From positions 4,898,001 through 4,962,000 of the forward strand of contig NZ_CP088022.1 of the NCBI RefSeq assembly GCF_013373795.3: 64,000 bases of DNA, read 5' to 3'. Under the pieces are notes generated by a model. That model was not told the origin of the DNA. It ran no database searches and worked only from the letters and a program-made list of their open reading frames with translations. This document shows positions 26,057 through 35,327 of this stretch, in pieces. Position 1 is the stretch's first letter. Each line of letters starts with the position of its first letter. The translations under genes and the position numbers were made by a program. Source of the DNA: Bradyrhizobium quebecense. GTDB lineage: Bacteria > Pseudomonadota > Alphaproteobacteria > Rhizobiales > Xanthobacteraceae.

Positions 26057-27085
26057 TTAGGTGACAGCGTTCATGCGTGCGGCATCATAGCTCTCGCCGG
26101 TCGCCATCAGCTTCCAGGCGATGCGGGCCACCTTGTTGGCGAGCGCCACGGCCGCAAGCTTCGGCGGCTTGCGCCTGAGCAACGCCACGAGCCAGCGCGA
26201 GGGGTGGCCGCGCCCGAGCCTTGCCTGCCGGATCACCGCGGTCGCCCCGGCCACGAGCAGGCGACGCAGGGTCTCGTCGCCAGCGCGGGTGATCTTGCCG
26301 AGCCTGGTTTTGCCGGCGGTGGAATGGTCCTTGGGCGTCAGGCCGAGCCAGGCCGCGAACAAGCGGCCGGAGCGGAAGGCGTGCGGGTCCGGCGTCTTCA
26401 TCACAAGCGAGGTCGCGATGATCGGACCGACCGAGGGGATCTGGGCCAGACGACGGCTTGTGGCGTTGGCCTGGTGCCAGGCCAGCAGCCTGGCCTCGAC
26501 CGCCTTCAGCTCACCCTGCAACTGCGCATAGTCACGGCCCTGCATGGCGAACAGCTCGCGCGCCATAGCGGGAACGCTCTCGTCCTGCGTGATCCGGGCC
26601 AACAGCGGCTCGATCTTGTCCAACCCCTTCGGCGCGATCAGGCCAAACTCCGCCGCGTAGCCGCGGATCGCATTGCTGAGCTGGGTACGGCGGCCGATCA
26701 GCCCATCGCGGACACCTGCAAGCATCAGCGCGGCCTGCTGTTCGGCGCTCTTCACCGGCACAAACCGCATCCGCGGTCGGCCCATCGCTTCGCACACCCC
26801 ATCCGCATCTCGCCCGTCGTTCTTGTTCCGCAGCACATAAGGCTTCACCAACTGCGGCGCTATCAGCTTCACCTCATGGCCAAGCTTGCCAAGCTCGCGC
26901 CCCCAGTAATGAGCCGCCCCGCAGGCCTCCATCCCGATCACAGTCGGCGGAAGCTTGGCAAAAAACTCAAGCACCTGCTTGCGCGACAGCTTCTTGCGCA
27001 ACACCGGCTGTTCCGCCGCGTCAACTCCATGCAGCACAAAAATATGCTTCGACGTATCCATCCCAATACGGATAATCTCTCTCAC
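26057..27085 (-). CDS. IS110 family transposase (DEDD recombinase)
   Basis: The product is 342 residues and full length. The RuvC-like domain carries D10 (IGMDTSK), E53 (GMEACG) and D90/D93 (KNDGRDAD), the DEDD set. The C-terminal Tnp domain has IPSVGPIIATSLV and the catalytic serine region PKDHSTAGKTRLGKITRAGD (S255). Both domains appear complete. The protein excises and inserts the element through a circular intermediate. Confidence 0.95.
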   Translation of the reverse strand: MREIIRIGMDTSKHIFVLHGVDAAEQPVLRKKLSRKQVLEFFAKLPPTVIGMEACGAAHYWGRELGKLGHEVKLIAPQLVKPYVLRNKNDGRDADGVCEAMGRPRMRFVPVKSAEQQAALMLAGVRDGLIGRRTQLSNAIRGYAAEFGLIAPKGLDKIEPLLARITQDESVPAMARELFAMQGRDYAQLQGELKAVEARLLAWHQANATSRRLAQIPSVGPIIATSLVMKTPDPHAFRSGRLFAAWLGLTPKDHSTAGKTRLGKITRAGDETLRRLLVAGATAVIRQARLGRGHPSRWLVALLRRKPPKLAAVALANKVARIAWKLMATGESYDAARMNAVT

Positions 27086-27162
27086 GGACGGTCTCCTTGT
27101 CTGAGATTTACAACAACCTCATTCTGGCACACTGATGCCGTAGGGGGCCGTCCACACCATCA

Positions 27163-27256
27163 ACCACAGGGTTGAGTTGTTGAAGAGGGCTGCGGCCCCA
27201 GCGCCGCCTCAAAACTTACATTCGTGGTTATGGGTCCCGGCTTTCGCCGGGACGAC
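27163..27256. repeat. right part of the BIME-like repeat interrupted by the insertion sequence
   Basis: It begins ACCACAGGGTTGAG, has an internal inverted section, and ends with GGTTATGGGTCCCGGCTTTC and the rest of the arm to 27256, the reverse complement of 25772-25799. Together with the left arm it forms one complete paired-hairpin repeat. Confidence 0.8.
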
Positions 27257-27290
27257 GATGATGGTTACACCGCGATCGTATCAAGCTGCG

Positions 27291-29558
27291 TCAGCTTAAC
27301 CCCATCACCAATTCCTCGATCTTGATCGGGAAATTCCGCACGCGGATGCCGGTGGCGTGGAAGACGGCGTTGGCGACCGCGCCAGCGCTGCCGGTGATGC
27401 CGATCTCGCCGACGCCCTTGATGCCGAGCGGGTTCACATGCGGATCATGCTCGTCGACCGTGATGACCTCCATCGGCGGCACGTCGGCATTCACGGGCAC
27501 ATGATACTCGGCGAGGTTCGCATTCAGGATGCGCCCCGAACGATGGTCCATCACCGCCTCCTCGTGCAGCGCGAACGAGAGGCCCCAGATCATGCCGCCG
27601 TAAAGCTGGCTCTGCACCATCAGCGGATTGATGATGCGGCCGGCCGCGAACGCGCCGACCAGCCGCGTGGCGCGGATCTGGCCGAGCTCCGGATCGACCT
27701 TGACCTCGGCAAAGACGGCGCCGTGCGCGTGCATCGCATATTGCGACTGCGCCGCCGCATCGGCCGCGCCGCTGCCGGTGGCGTCGACCTCGGCGACGCC
27801 GGCGCGCGCCAGTATCTCGGCGTAGCTTTCGCTGCGCGCGTCATCGTCGCGGCGATGCAGCCGGCCGGCCCGCGCCACCACGCCGGCGTTGCCGGCGCCG
27901 AACAGCGGCGAGCGCTCATCCGAGGTCGCAAGCTCGGCGAGCTTTGCGATCACGGCAGCACCGGCATTGTGGATCGCGGCGCCGACGGTTGCGGTATGCC
28001 CCGAACCGCCGGCAATGCCGGCATCGGGCAGATCGGAGCTGCCGGACCGGAACGTCAGCTGATCGAAATCGAGACCAAGCGAGTCGGCCGAGATCTGCGC
28101 AAGCGCGGTCCAGGCGCCCTGCCCCATATCATGCGCGCCGGTCTCCATCACGCCCTTGCCGTCGGCGCGGATCACCGCGCGCGCATTGCCCTGGAACATG
28201 ATGGCCGGGAAGGTCGCGGTGCCGACGCCCCAGCCGACCAGAAAGCCGTTCTCGTCACGCATCTGCCTCGGCTGTAGCGGACGCCCCGCCCAGCCGAAGC
28301 GTTCGGCGGCTCTTGCATAGCACTGGCGCAGCGCCTTGGAGGAGAACGGCTTGCCGGTGGTCGGCTCGACCTCGGCGTAGTTCTTCAGCCGGAACTCCAG
28401 CGGATCGATGCCGCAGGCGAACGCCGCCTCGTCGATCGCGCTTTCCAGCACGATCGATCCGGTGGCCTCGCCCGGCGCGCGCATGAACAGCGGCGTGCCG
28501 GTGTCGACGCGCACCGCCTCGTGCGCGGTCCGGATCGCAGGGCTCGCATAGAGCGTGTGCGAGGCGTCGGCCGCGGGCTCGTAGAAATCGTCGAAGCTCG
28601 ACGTCGTGACGCGCGCCTCATGATTGATCGCGGTCAGCTGGCCGGCATCGTCGGTGCCGATCCGGATGCGCTGGCGGGTCGGCGGACGATGGCCGACCGG
28701 GCCATACATCTGGCTGCGGCGCAGCACGAGCTTGACCGGACGGCCGATCAGCCTGGCGGCCATGATGCCGAGCACCTGCGGCCCGGAGATCAGCCCCTTG
28801 GAGCCGAAGCCGCCGCCGAGAAACGGGCTGTTGATATGGATATTCGCCGGCGGAATGCCGAACAGGCCGGCGATGCGCATCTGGGCGAACCCCATGCCCT
28901 GGCTCGGCGTGTCGATGAACAGGCGGTCGCCGTCCCACACCGCGACGATCGCATGCGGCTCCATCGCGTTGTGATACTGCGCCGGAGTCTCGTAGGTCGA
29001 ATCTGTCAGCTTCGCGGCCGCGGTCATGCCGGCATCGATATCGCCGTGGCGGACTTCGGCGGGGTTGCCGATCCCGACCACCGGTGGCGCATAGGCCTCG
29101 CCGGCGTCGAGGCCGACGCGCGCGATCTCGACCTGGTAGCGCGGCGACAGCAGCGCCGCGCCTTCGGTCGCGGCTTCCAGCGTCTCGGCGATCACGACCG
29201 CGATCGCCTGGTTGGCGTAGCGCACCTCGTCGCTCTGCAACAGCTCCATGCGGAAGGCGAACGGGTTGCCCTTGGCGTCGGGGTCTTCGGCAAGGTCGGG
29301 CCTGTGCGCCGGCGTCATCACGTCGATGACGCCGGGATGGCGCTTGGCGGCGGCGACGTCGAGCGCGGTGACACGGCCGCGCGCGATGCAGCTGGTTGCG
29401 ATCACGGCATAGACCATGCCGGGCGGATGATTGTCGGCGGCATAACGGGCCTTGCCGGTGACCTTCAGCACGCCGTCGGTGCGGGTCATCGGCTGGCCGA
29501 TGTTCGAGCCATGCCTGATATGGGCGGGGTCGCGGGTCAGACTGAGTTCAACCGTCAT
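27291..29558 (-). CDS. molybdenum hydroxylase, molybdopterin-binding large subunit (xanthine dehydrogenase family)
   Basis: The product is 755 residues, matching the large subunit of three-subunit aldehyde/xanthine oxidoreductases such as PaoABC. Cofactor-binding segments GGGFGSKG and the AHDMGQGAWTALAQI stretch are seen, and the base-catalytic glutamate is E718 in KGVGEIGITG. It hydroxylates an aldehyde or N-heterocycle using water. It begins 3 bases after the FAD subunit stop. The substrate cannot be inferred. No Tat signal is present on any subunit, so a cytoplasmic enzyme is likely. Confidence 0.92.
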   Translation of the reverse strand: MTVELSLTRDPAHIRHGSNIGQPMTRTDGVLKVTGKARYAADNHPPGMVYAVIATSCIARGRVTALDVAAAKRHPGVIDVMTPAHRPDLAEDPDAKGNPFAFRMELLQSDEVRYANQAIAVVIAETLEAATEGAALLSPRYQVEIARVGLDAGEAYAPPVVGIGNPAEVRHGDIDAGMTAAAKLTDSTYETPAQYHNAMEPHAIVAVWDGDRLFIDTPSQGMGFAQMRIAGLFGIPPANIHINSPFLGGGFGSKGLISGPQVLGIMAARLIGRPVKLVLRRSQMYGPVGHRPPTRQRIRIGTDDAGQLTAINHEARVTTSSFDDFYEPAADASHTLYASPAIRTAHEAVRVDTGTPLFMRAPGEATGSIVLESAIDEAAFACGIDPLEFRLKNYAEVEPTTGKPFSSKALRQCYARAAERFGWAGRPLQPRQMRDENGFLVGWGVGTATFPAIMFQGNARAVIRADGKGVMETGAHDMGQGAWTALAQISADSLGLDFDQLTFRSGSSDLPDAGIAGGSGHTATVGAAIHNAGAAVIAKLAELATSDERSPLFGAGNAGVVARAGRLHRRDDDARSESYAEILARAGVAEVDATGSGAADAAAQSQYAMHAHGAVFAEVKVDPELGQIRATRLVGAFAAGRIINPLMVQSQLYGGMIWGLSFALHEEAVMDHRSGRILNANLAEYHVPVNADVPPMEVITVDEHDPHVNPLGIKGVGEIGITGSAGAVANAVFHATGIRVRNFPIKIEELVMGLS

Positions 29559-29561
29559 GCG

Positions 29562-30608
29562 TTACGCTCCTGCAACGGATGAGAAGGGAGAGCCGGGCAG
29601 CGCGGCAATGCGGTCCGGCGTGCCTGCGGCAGCAAGGGTGAGCGCGCGCACGACGATACGCTGCGCGAGCTCGATCTTGAAGGCGTTGTCGCCTGACGGC
29701 TTTGCGCCAGCGAGCGCAGCGCGCGCCGCCTCGCGAAAAACCGCCGCATCGGGCGCGGCGCCCGCGAGCACCTGCTCGGCCTCGCGCGCCCGCCACGGCT
29801 TTGCCGCAACGCCGCCGAGCGCGAGCCGGGCGTCGCGGATCTTGCCGTCTTCTATCCGCAAGGCCGCCGCAGCCGAGACCACGGCGAAGGCATAGGACGT
29901 GCGCTCGCGCACCTTGATGTAGCGGGCATGCCCGGCGAAGCCTTGCGCCTCGGCCGGCAGCCGCAGCGCGACGATCAGGTCGCCGCGCTCCAGCGCAGTC
30001 TCGCGCTCCGGCGTCTCGCCGGGCAAACGATGCAGCGCCTCGAGCGGCAGCTCGCGCCGGCCGCCCTTGCCCTCGATCTCGACGATTGCATCGAGCGCGA
30101 CCAGCGGCACGCAGAAATCGGACGGATGGGTGGCGATGCAGCCCTCGCTCCAGCCGAGCACCGCGTGCAAGCGGTTCTCGCCCTTCAACGCGTCGCAGCC
30201 GGCGCCCGGCCAGCGCCGGTTGCAGGCGCTGCCGGCGTCGTAGAAATAGGCGCAGCGTGTCCGCTGCATCAGATTGCCGCCGACGGTCGCGGCATTGCGC
30301 AGCTGTGCGGATGCGCCCGATAGCAGCGCCTCGGCGACCGCAGGATAGTTGCGCGCGAACGCGGCGTCATGGGCGAGATCGGCGTTGCGCACCAGCGCGC
30401 CGATGCGCAAGCTGCCGTCGGAGAGATGCTCGATACGATCGAGCCCGGGCAGACGCGTGACATCGACGAGGCGGCTCGGCCGGCTGACGCCGCCCTTCAT
30501 CAGGTCGAGCAGGTTGGTACCGGAGGCGAGATAGCTCGCGCCCTTCTCGGAAGCCGCCGCGATCGCGTCCGCGACGCTGGCCGGCCTGACATAATCGAAA
30601 TTCATCAT
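29562..30608 (-). CDS. molybdenum hydroxylase, FAD-binding medium subunit
   Basis: The product is about 348 residues. The FAD-binding loop ASGTNLLDLMKGGVSRPSRLVDV and the TVGGNLMQRTRCAYFY segment match PaoB/YagS; cysteines around RCAYFYDAGSACNRRWPGAGCDAL are those that hold an extra [4Fe-4S] cluster in PaoB. ATGATG at the start overlaps the stop of the iron-sulfur subunit by 4 bases. It carries electrons from the iron-sulfur clusters to the acceptor. Confidence 0.92.
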   Translation of the reverse strand: MMNFDYVRPASVADAIAAASEKGASYLASGTNLLDLMKGGVSRPSRLVDVTRLPGLDRIEHLSDGSLRIGALVRNADLAHDAAFARNYPAVAEALLSGASAQLRNAATVGGNLMQRTRCAYFYDAGSACNRRWPGAGCDALKGENRLHAVLGWSEGCIATHPSDFCVPLVALDAIVEIEGKGGRRELPLEALHRLPGETPERETALERGDLIVALRLPAEAQGFAGHARYIKVRERTSYAFAVVSAAAALRIEDGKIRDARLALGGVAAKPWRAREAEQVLAGAAPDAAVFREAARAALAGAKPSGDNAFKIELAQRIVVRALTLAAAGTPDRIAALPGSPFSSVAGA

Positions 30609-31102
30609 GCGGAGCGCCTCTGCTTGCTGGCGGCCATGTTGGATTGTGCCTCGAGCACGGCTTCGGTGATCCCCTGATAGGCGCCGCAACGGCACAGATT
30701 GCCGCTCATGCATTCGCGCACGCGCTCCGGGTCGTCGCCGGCCTGCCCCTCCCGGATCAGGCCGATGCCGCTCAAGATCTGGCCCGGGGTGCAGAAGCCG
30801 CACTGGAAGCCGTCATGGGCGATGAAGGCGGCCTGCACCGGATGCAGCTCGCCGCCGCGCCCGACGCCTTCGATGGTGGTGATCTCGGCGCCGTCGTGGC
30901 TGACGGCGAGCGCGAGGCAGGAATTGATGCGGCGGCCGTCGACCAGGATGGTGCACGCGCCGCACTGGCCGCGGTCGCATCCCTTCTTGGTTCCGGTGAG
31001 GTCGAGCCGCTCGCGCAACAGGTCGAGCAGCGTGACGCGGGGGTCGTCGAGGGCAATGTCCCGGCGGACGCCGTTGATGGTGAGACTGAGTGGGAGATTC
31101 AT
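30605..31102 (-). CDS. molybdenum hydroxylase, [2Fe-2S] small subunit
   Basis: The product is 165 residues. The plant-type cluster motif GCDRGQCGACTILVDG and the second cluster motifs CGFCTPGQ and CRCGAY are all intact. It is the first gene of the operon, in the order iron-sulfur, FAD, molybdenum. It is divergent from a TetR gene across a palindromic operator. Confidence 0.95.
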   Translation of the reverse strand: MNLPLSLTINGVRRDIALDDPRVTLLDLLRERLDLTGTKKGCDRGQCGACTILVDGRRINSCLALAVSHDGAEITTIEGVGRGGELHPVQAAFIAHDGFQCGFCTPGQILSGIGLIREGQAGDDPERVRECMSGNLCRCGAYQGITEAVLEAQSNMAASKQRRSA

Positions 31103-31210
31103 GCAGGGCTCCGATCCGTGTATGGTCGGGTTGAATCGAGGGCAACGCGAACCCGTGGCCGCCGATGCATGATCGGCGCGCCTTGTCAGGCCCGGTGCTG
31201 GTCGCCATAT

Positions 31211-31227
31211 ACGGAGGCATCCTCCGT
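31211..31227. promoter_or_regulatory. TetR-type operator between the molybdenum hydroxylase operon and tetR
   Basis: ACGGAGG-CAT-CCTCCGT is a perfect inverted repeat with 7-bp arms, within an A/T-flanked frame typical of TetR operators. It lies 29 bases before the tetR start and 109 from the hydroxylase start, so one dimer could control both. Confidence 0.6.
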
Positions 31228-31255
31228 TTACAAGGGAGGGTAAAAAGAAAAAGGA

Positions 31256-31903
31256 ATGGCCGGTTCATCACCAGAAATTGTCCGCAAGCCGCGCGCCGAC
31301 GCCGTGCGCAACCGCGAGCGCGTGCTGGAAGCGGCCAAGGCCGTGTTTTCGGCCGGCGGCAGCGAGGCGAGCCTCGAGGCCGTGGCGCGCCATGCCGGCG
31401 TCGGTATCGGCACGCTGTATCGCCACTTCCCGACCCGCGAGGCGCTGTACGAGGCGGTCTATCGCCGCGAGGTCGAGCAGCTCGGCGATCTTGCCGAGCA
31501 GCTGCAATGCGCGCCCGAACCGGTCGAGGCGCTGCGGCGCTGGCTGCGCGCCAATGTGGAATTCGTCGCCACCAAGAAGGGCATGGTGGCAGCCCTTGCG
31601 CTGGTCGCGCACGGCTCGACCGAACTGCACGCCTATTCGTTCGATCGCCTGACCAAGGCGATCGGCACCCTGCTGGCGCGCGCCGTCGCGGCCGGCGCCA
31701 TTCGCGACGACATCAGCGCCGAGGACGTGCTGCGTGCGCTGATCGGCATGTGCTACATGCACGACCAGGCGGGCTGGCAGACCACGGCACTCAGGCTGTT
31801 GGATGTGTTCGTGGACGGACTGCGGATGCAGCCGGCAGGTGCGGCAGCATCCGCGGCGAAACCCGCGAAGAAGAAGAAGGCCGGCCGGCCGCGCTCGCCG
31901 TAG
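31256..31903 (+). CDS. TetR family transcriptional regulator
   Basis: The product is 215 residues. The N-terminal helix-turn-helix (NRERVLEAAKAVFSAGG, then GVGIGTLYRHFPTREALYEAVY) is followed by a helical ligand-binding domain and a lysine-rich C-terminal tail. It likely represses the divergent molybdenum hydroxylase operon and itself. The ATG at 31256 has AAAAGGA upstream. The gap after it (31904-32186) holds no gene I can support. Confidence 0.92.
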   Translation: MAGSSPEIVRKPRADAVRNRERVLEAAKAVFSAGGSEASLEAVARHAGVGIGTLYRHFPTREALYEAVYRREVEQLGDLAEQLQCAPEPVEALRRWLRANVEFVATKKGMVAALALVAHGSTELHAYSFDRLTKAIGTLLARAVAAGAIRDDISAEDVLRALIGMCYMHDQAGWQTTALRLLDVFVDGLRMQPAGAAASAAKPAKKKKAGRPRSP

Positions 31904-32186
31904 CTGCTACAAATATATCGTAATCGGAAAAACTCCTCGCGAACGCCACGTGTTGGGCCTGCAGATGCCGGCCATTGAACGAAGGTCGAATGAGCGATCC
32001 GGTGTTTCCATTCGCGCGCCGTCCCCGGGAATGACTATGCTGGCAAAAAACAGGTAGACGCGAAAGCCAACTCCGCGATCTGCCGATTGGCCATGGCGAG
32101 GAAACGCGCGTTCGCGCTCGAGCTTTTCGAGGACGAGTCCCGGCATTCGGGAAAAGATGCGCCTGCCGTTCATTTGGATTGCCGAA

Positions 32187-35100
32187 ATGAACGAGAGCAT
32201 CTCATCTCCGTTTATCCGCTACCCTATCGGCACCTCGCTGCTGATGGCCGGCATTCTGTTCGTCGGCATCGTCGCCTATCCACTGCTTCCGGTCGCACCG
32301 CTGCCGCAGGTCGACTTTCCGACCATCCAGATCTCCGCAAGCCTGCCGGGCGCAAGCCCCGAAACCATGGCCTCCTCGGTTGCGCAGCCGCTGGAGCGGC
32401 AGTTCGCGCAGATTCCCGGCATTGCCCAGATGACCTCGACGAGCTCGCTCGGGTCGACCGCAGTCACCATCCAGTTCGATCTGAACCGCAACATCGACGG
32501 CGCCGCCAACGACATCCAGGCCGCGATCAACGCCGCAGGCGGCCAGCTGCCCAAGAACCTGCCGTCGCCGCCGACCTACCGCAAGGTCAACCCGGCCGAC
32601 TCGCCGATCCTGCTGCTGTCGGCGACCTCCGACACGCTGCCGCTGATCCGGGTGAGCGATGCGGTCGACGCCCAGCTCGGGCAGCAGATCAGTCAGATTT
32701 CCGGCGTCGCCCAGGTGTTTATCGGCGGACAGCAGAAGCCCGCGATCCGCGTGCAGATCGATCCCGCCAAGCTGGTCGCCAAGGGGCTCTCGCTGGAAGA
32801 TATCCGCAGCCAGATCGCCATCACGACGGTCGACAGCCCGAAGGGCAACATCGACGGCGCCAGCCGCGCCTACACGATCTACGCCAACGATCAGCTCCCG
32901 GATGCCAAGGACTGGAATGACGTTATCGTCGCCTACCGCAACGGCGGCCCGTTGCGGATTCGCGACATCGGCCAGGCCATCGCCGGACCGGAAGACATGA
33001 AACAGGCCGCCTGGGCGGACGGCAAGCGCGGCGTCTTCCTCGTCATCTTCAAGCAACCCGGCGCCAATGTCATCGGGACGGTCGACAGGATCAAGGCGCA
33101 ACTTCCAAGACTGATTGCCGCGATTCCGCCCGCCATCAAGATCAAGATCATCAGCGACCGGACATTGACTATCCGCGCCGCCGTCGAGGACGTGCAGATC
33201 ACGCTGCTGATCACCATCGTTCTGGTCGTCATGGTGATCTTCGTCTTCCTGCGCAGCTTCTGGGCCACGGTGATTCCCGCCGTCACGGTGCCGCTCGCGC
33301 TGCTCGGCGCCTGCGCGCTGATGTGGGTGTTCGGCTATACGCTCGACAATCTTTCGCTGATGGCGCTGACGATTGCGGTCGGCTTCGTGGTCGACGACGC
33401 CATCGTCATGCTGGAGAACATCACGCGATACGTCGAGCAGGGCGAGCGGCCGCTTGCCGCAGCGCTGCGGGGCGCCGGCGAGATCGGTTTCACGATCCTG
33501 TCGATCAGCATTTCACTGGTCGCGGTGCTGATCCCGTTGCTGCTGATGGGGGGCGTCATCGGCCGGCTGTTCCGCGAGTTTGCGGTGACCCTGGCGATGG
33601 CGATCTTCGTCTCGCTGGTGGTGTCGCTGACGCTCACGCCGATGATGGCATCGCGCTTCCTGCGCGCGCATGGCGAAACCAGGCACGGCCGGCTCTACCA
33701 ATGGAGCGAGGCGGCATTCGACAGGATGCTGCATGGCTATGAGCGCGGCCTCGATCTGGCGCTGAGCTGGAGCCGGACCACGCTCTGCATCTTCTTCGCG
33801 ACGCTGGCGCTGTCGGTCTATTTGTTCGTAATCATACCGAAGGGATTTTTCCCGCAACAGGACAACGGCTTCCTGAACGCCGTGTCGGAGATGGCCCAGG
33901 ACATCTCGTTTGCCGACATGAAGCAGCATCAGGAAGAACTCAGCCGGATCGTCCGGGCCGATCCCGCGGTCGACAGCATGGCCGAGTTCATCGGCGGCGG
34001 CGGCACCGCGCTGAATTCCGGCCGCATGTACATCACGCTGAAGCCGCACGAGGAGCGCGACGCGGACGCGCAGCAGATCATCGCGCGGCTGCGGCCGAAG
34101 CTCGAAGCGGTCGAGGGAGCACGCCTCTACATGCAGGCCTCCCAGGACGTCCGGCTTGGCGGACGCGCCACGCGAACGCAGTTCGAGTACACGCTGCAGG
34201 ATGCCAATCTCGCCGAGCTGAACGAATGGGCGCCGAAGATCCTGGCCAAGATGAAGACGCTGCCGCAATTGCGCGACGTGGCGACCGACCAGCAGACCGA
34301 GGGAACGACGCTGACGATGACCTTCGATCGTGACACCGCGTCGCGCTACGGCATCCAGCCGCAATTGATCGACGACACGCTGTACGACGCGTTCGGCCAG
34401 CGCCAGGTGGCCCAGTACTTCACCCAGCTCAACAGCTATCACGTCATCCTGGAGATCCTCCCCGAGCTGCAGGGCAAGGTCGATACGCTCAACAAGCTCT
34501 ACATCAAGTCACCGACCACGGGCGACGAGGTGCCGCTCTCGGTGTTCTGCAAGTGGACGACGGTTCCGGTGCGCCCGCTCGCGATCGCCCACCAGGGGCA
34601 GTTTCCCGCGACCACGATCAGCTTCAATCTCGGGGAAGGCGTGGCGCTCGGCCAGGCCACCGATGCCATCCAGAACGCCGTCGCCGATCTCGGCGCTCCG
34701 GCAACGCTGAGTTCAAGCTTCCAGGGCACCGCGCAGGCCTTCCAGCAATCACTGAGCTCGGTGCCGCTGCTGATCCTGGCTGCGCTGGTGGTGGTCTATC
34801 TGATCCTCGGCATGCTCTATGAAAGCTACATCCATCCGCTCACGATCCTTTCCACGCTGCCGTCGGCCGGCGTGGGTGCGCTGGCGATCCTGATGGCGTT
34901 CGGATTCGATTTCAGCCTGATCGCGCTGATCGGCATCATCCTCCTGATCGGGATCGTGAAGAAGAACGGCATCATGATGGTCGACTTCGCGATCGCCGCC
35001 GAACGCGAGGAGCATTTGTCGCCGCGTGAATCGATCCGGAAAGCGGCGCTCTTACGTTTCCGCCCGATCATGATGACGACGATGGCCGCTCTGCTCGGCG

Positions 35101-35321
35101 GCGTACCGCTGATGCTGGGCACTGGAACAGGAGCGGAAATTCGTCAGCCGCTTGGCTATGCGATGGTTGGCGGCCTGATCGTGAGCCAGGCGCTGACGCT
35201 GTTCACGACGCCGGTCGTGTATCTCTATCTCGACCGGCTGTCGAACGCGCTTTCGAACTGGACGGCGACGAAACGAGACGACGATGCCGAACCGTCCGTG
35301 GACCGGGATGCCGCCGAATAG
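32187..35321 (+). CDS. RND multidrug efflux pump, MdtC/MdtB-like inner-membrane subunit
   Basis: The product is about 1044 residues of the hydrophobe/amphiphile efflux family. PLPQVDFPTIQISASLPGASPETMASSVAQPLE is close to MdtC. The proton-relay aspartates are in GFVVDDAIVMLENI (TM4), and GIVKKNGIMMVDFA is the conserved TM10 lysine segment. It uses proton import to expel drugs across the envelope. No membrane-fusion protein or second RND subunit gene is adjacent, whereas MdtBC normally pair with MdtA. The start at 32187 opens the conserved N-terminus; ATG 32157 in the same frame has a better ribosome site. Confidence 0.9.
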   Translation: MNESISSPFIRYPIGTSLLMAGILFVGIVAYPLLPVAPLPQVDFPTIQISASLPGASPETMASSVAQPLERQFAQIPGIAQMTSTSSLGSTAVTIQFDLNRNIDGAANDIQAAINAAGGQLPKNLPSPPTYRKVNPADSPILLLSATSDTLPLIRVSDAVDAQLGQQISQISGVAQVFIGGQQKPAIRVQIDPAKLVAKGLSLEDIRSQIAITTVDSPKGNIDGASRAYTIYANDQLPDAKDWNDVIVAYRNGGPLRIRDIGQAIAGPEDMKQAAWADGKRGVFLVIFKQPGANVIGTVDRIKAQLPRLIAAIPPAIKIKIISDRTLTIRAAVEDVQITLLITIVLVVMVIFVFLRSFWATVIPAVTVPLALLGACALMWVFGYTLDNLSLMALTIAVGFVVDDAIVMLENITRYVEQGERPLAAALRGAGEIGFTILSISISLVAVLIPLLLMGGVIGRLFREFAVTLAMAIFVSLVVSLTLTPMMASRFLRAHGETRHGRLYQWSEAAFDRMLHGYERGLDLALSWSRTTLCIFFATLALSVYLFVIIPKGFFPQQDNGFLNAVSEMAQDISFADMKQHQEELSRIVRADPAVDSMAEFIGGGGTALNSGRMYITLKPHEERDADAQQIIARLRPKLEAVEGARLYMQASQDVRLGGRATRTQFEYTLQDANLAELNEWAPKILAKMKTLPQLRDVATDQQTEGTTLTMTFDRDTASRYGIQPQLIDDTLYDAFGQRQVAQYFTQLNSYHVILEILPELQGKVDTLNKLYIKSPTTGDEVPLSVFCKWTTVPVRPLAIAHQGQFPATTISFNLGEGVALGQATDAIQNAVADLGAPATLSSSFQGTAQAFQQSLSSVPLLILAALVVVYLILGMLYESYIHPLTILSTLPSAGVGALAILMAFGFDFSLIALIGIILLIGIVKKNGIMMVDFAIAAEREEHLSPRESIRKAALLRFRPIMMTTMAALLGGVPLMLGTGTGAEIRQPLGYAMVGGLIVSQALTLFTTPVVYLYLDRLSNALSNWTATKRDDDAEPSVDRDAAE

Positions 35322-35327
35322 CGCAGC

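Larger units (their letters stand above)
25800..27162 (-). mobile_element. IS110-superfamily insertion sequence, IS1111-like layout
   Basis: About 1.36 kb. Near-terminal inverted repeats GTGGACGGCCC (25801-25811) and GGGCCGTCCAC (27145-27155) are present; such subterminal repeats are typical of the IS1111 group. The non-coding part is long on the 3' side of the transposase (about 250 bases, 25800-26056) and short on the 5' side, again IS1111-like. Joining the flanks (...ACCCAT and AACCACAGG...) restores a BIME-like repeat, so the ends are known to within one or two bases. The transposase is intact, so the element may be active. Confidence 0.82.
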
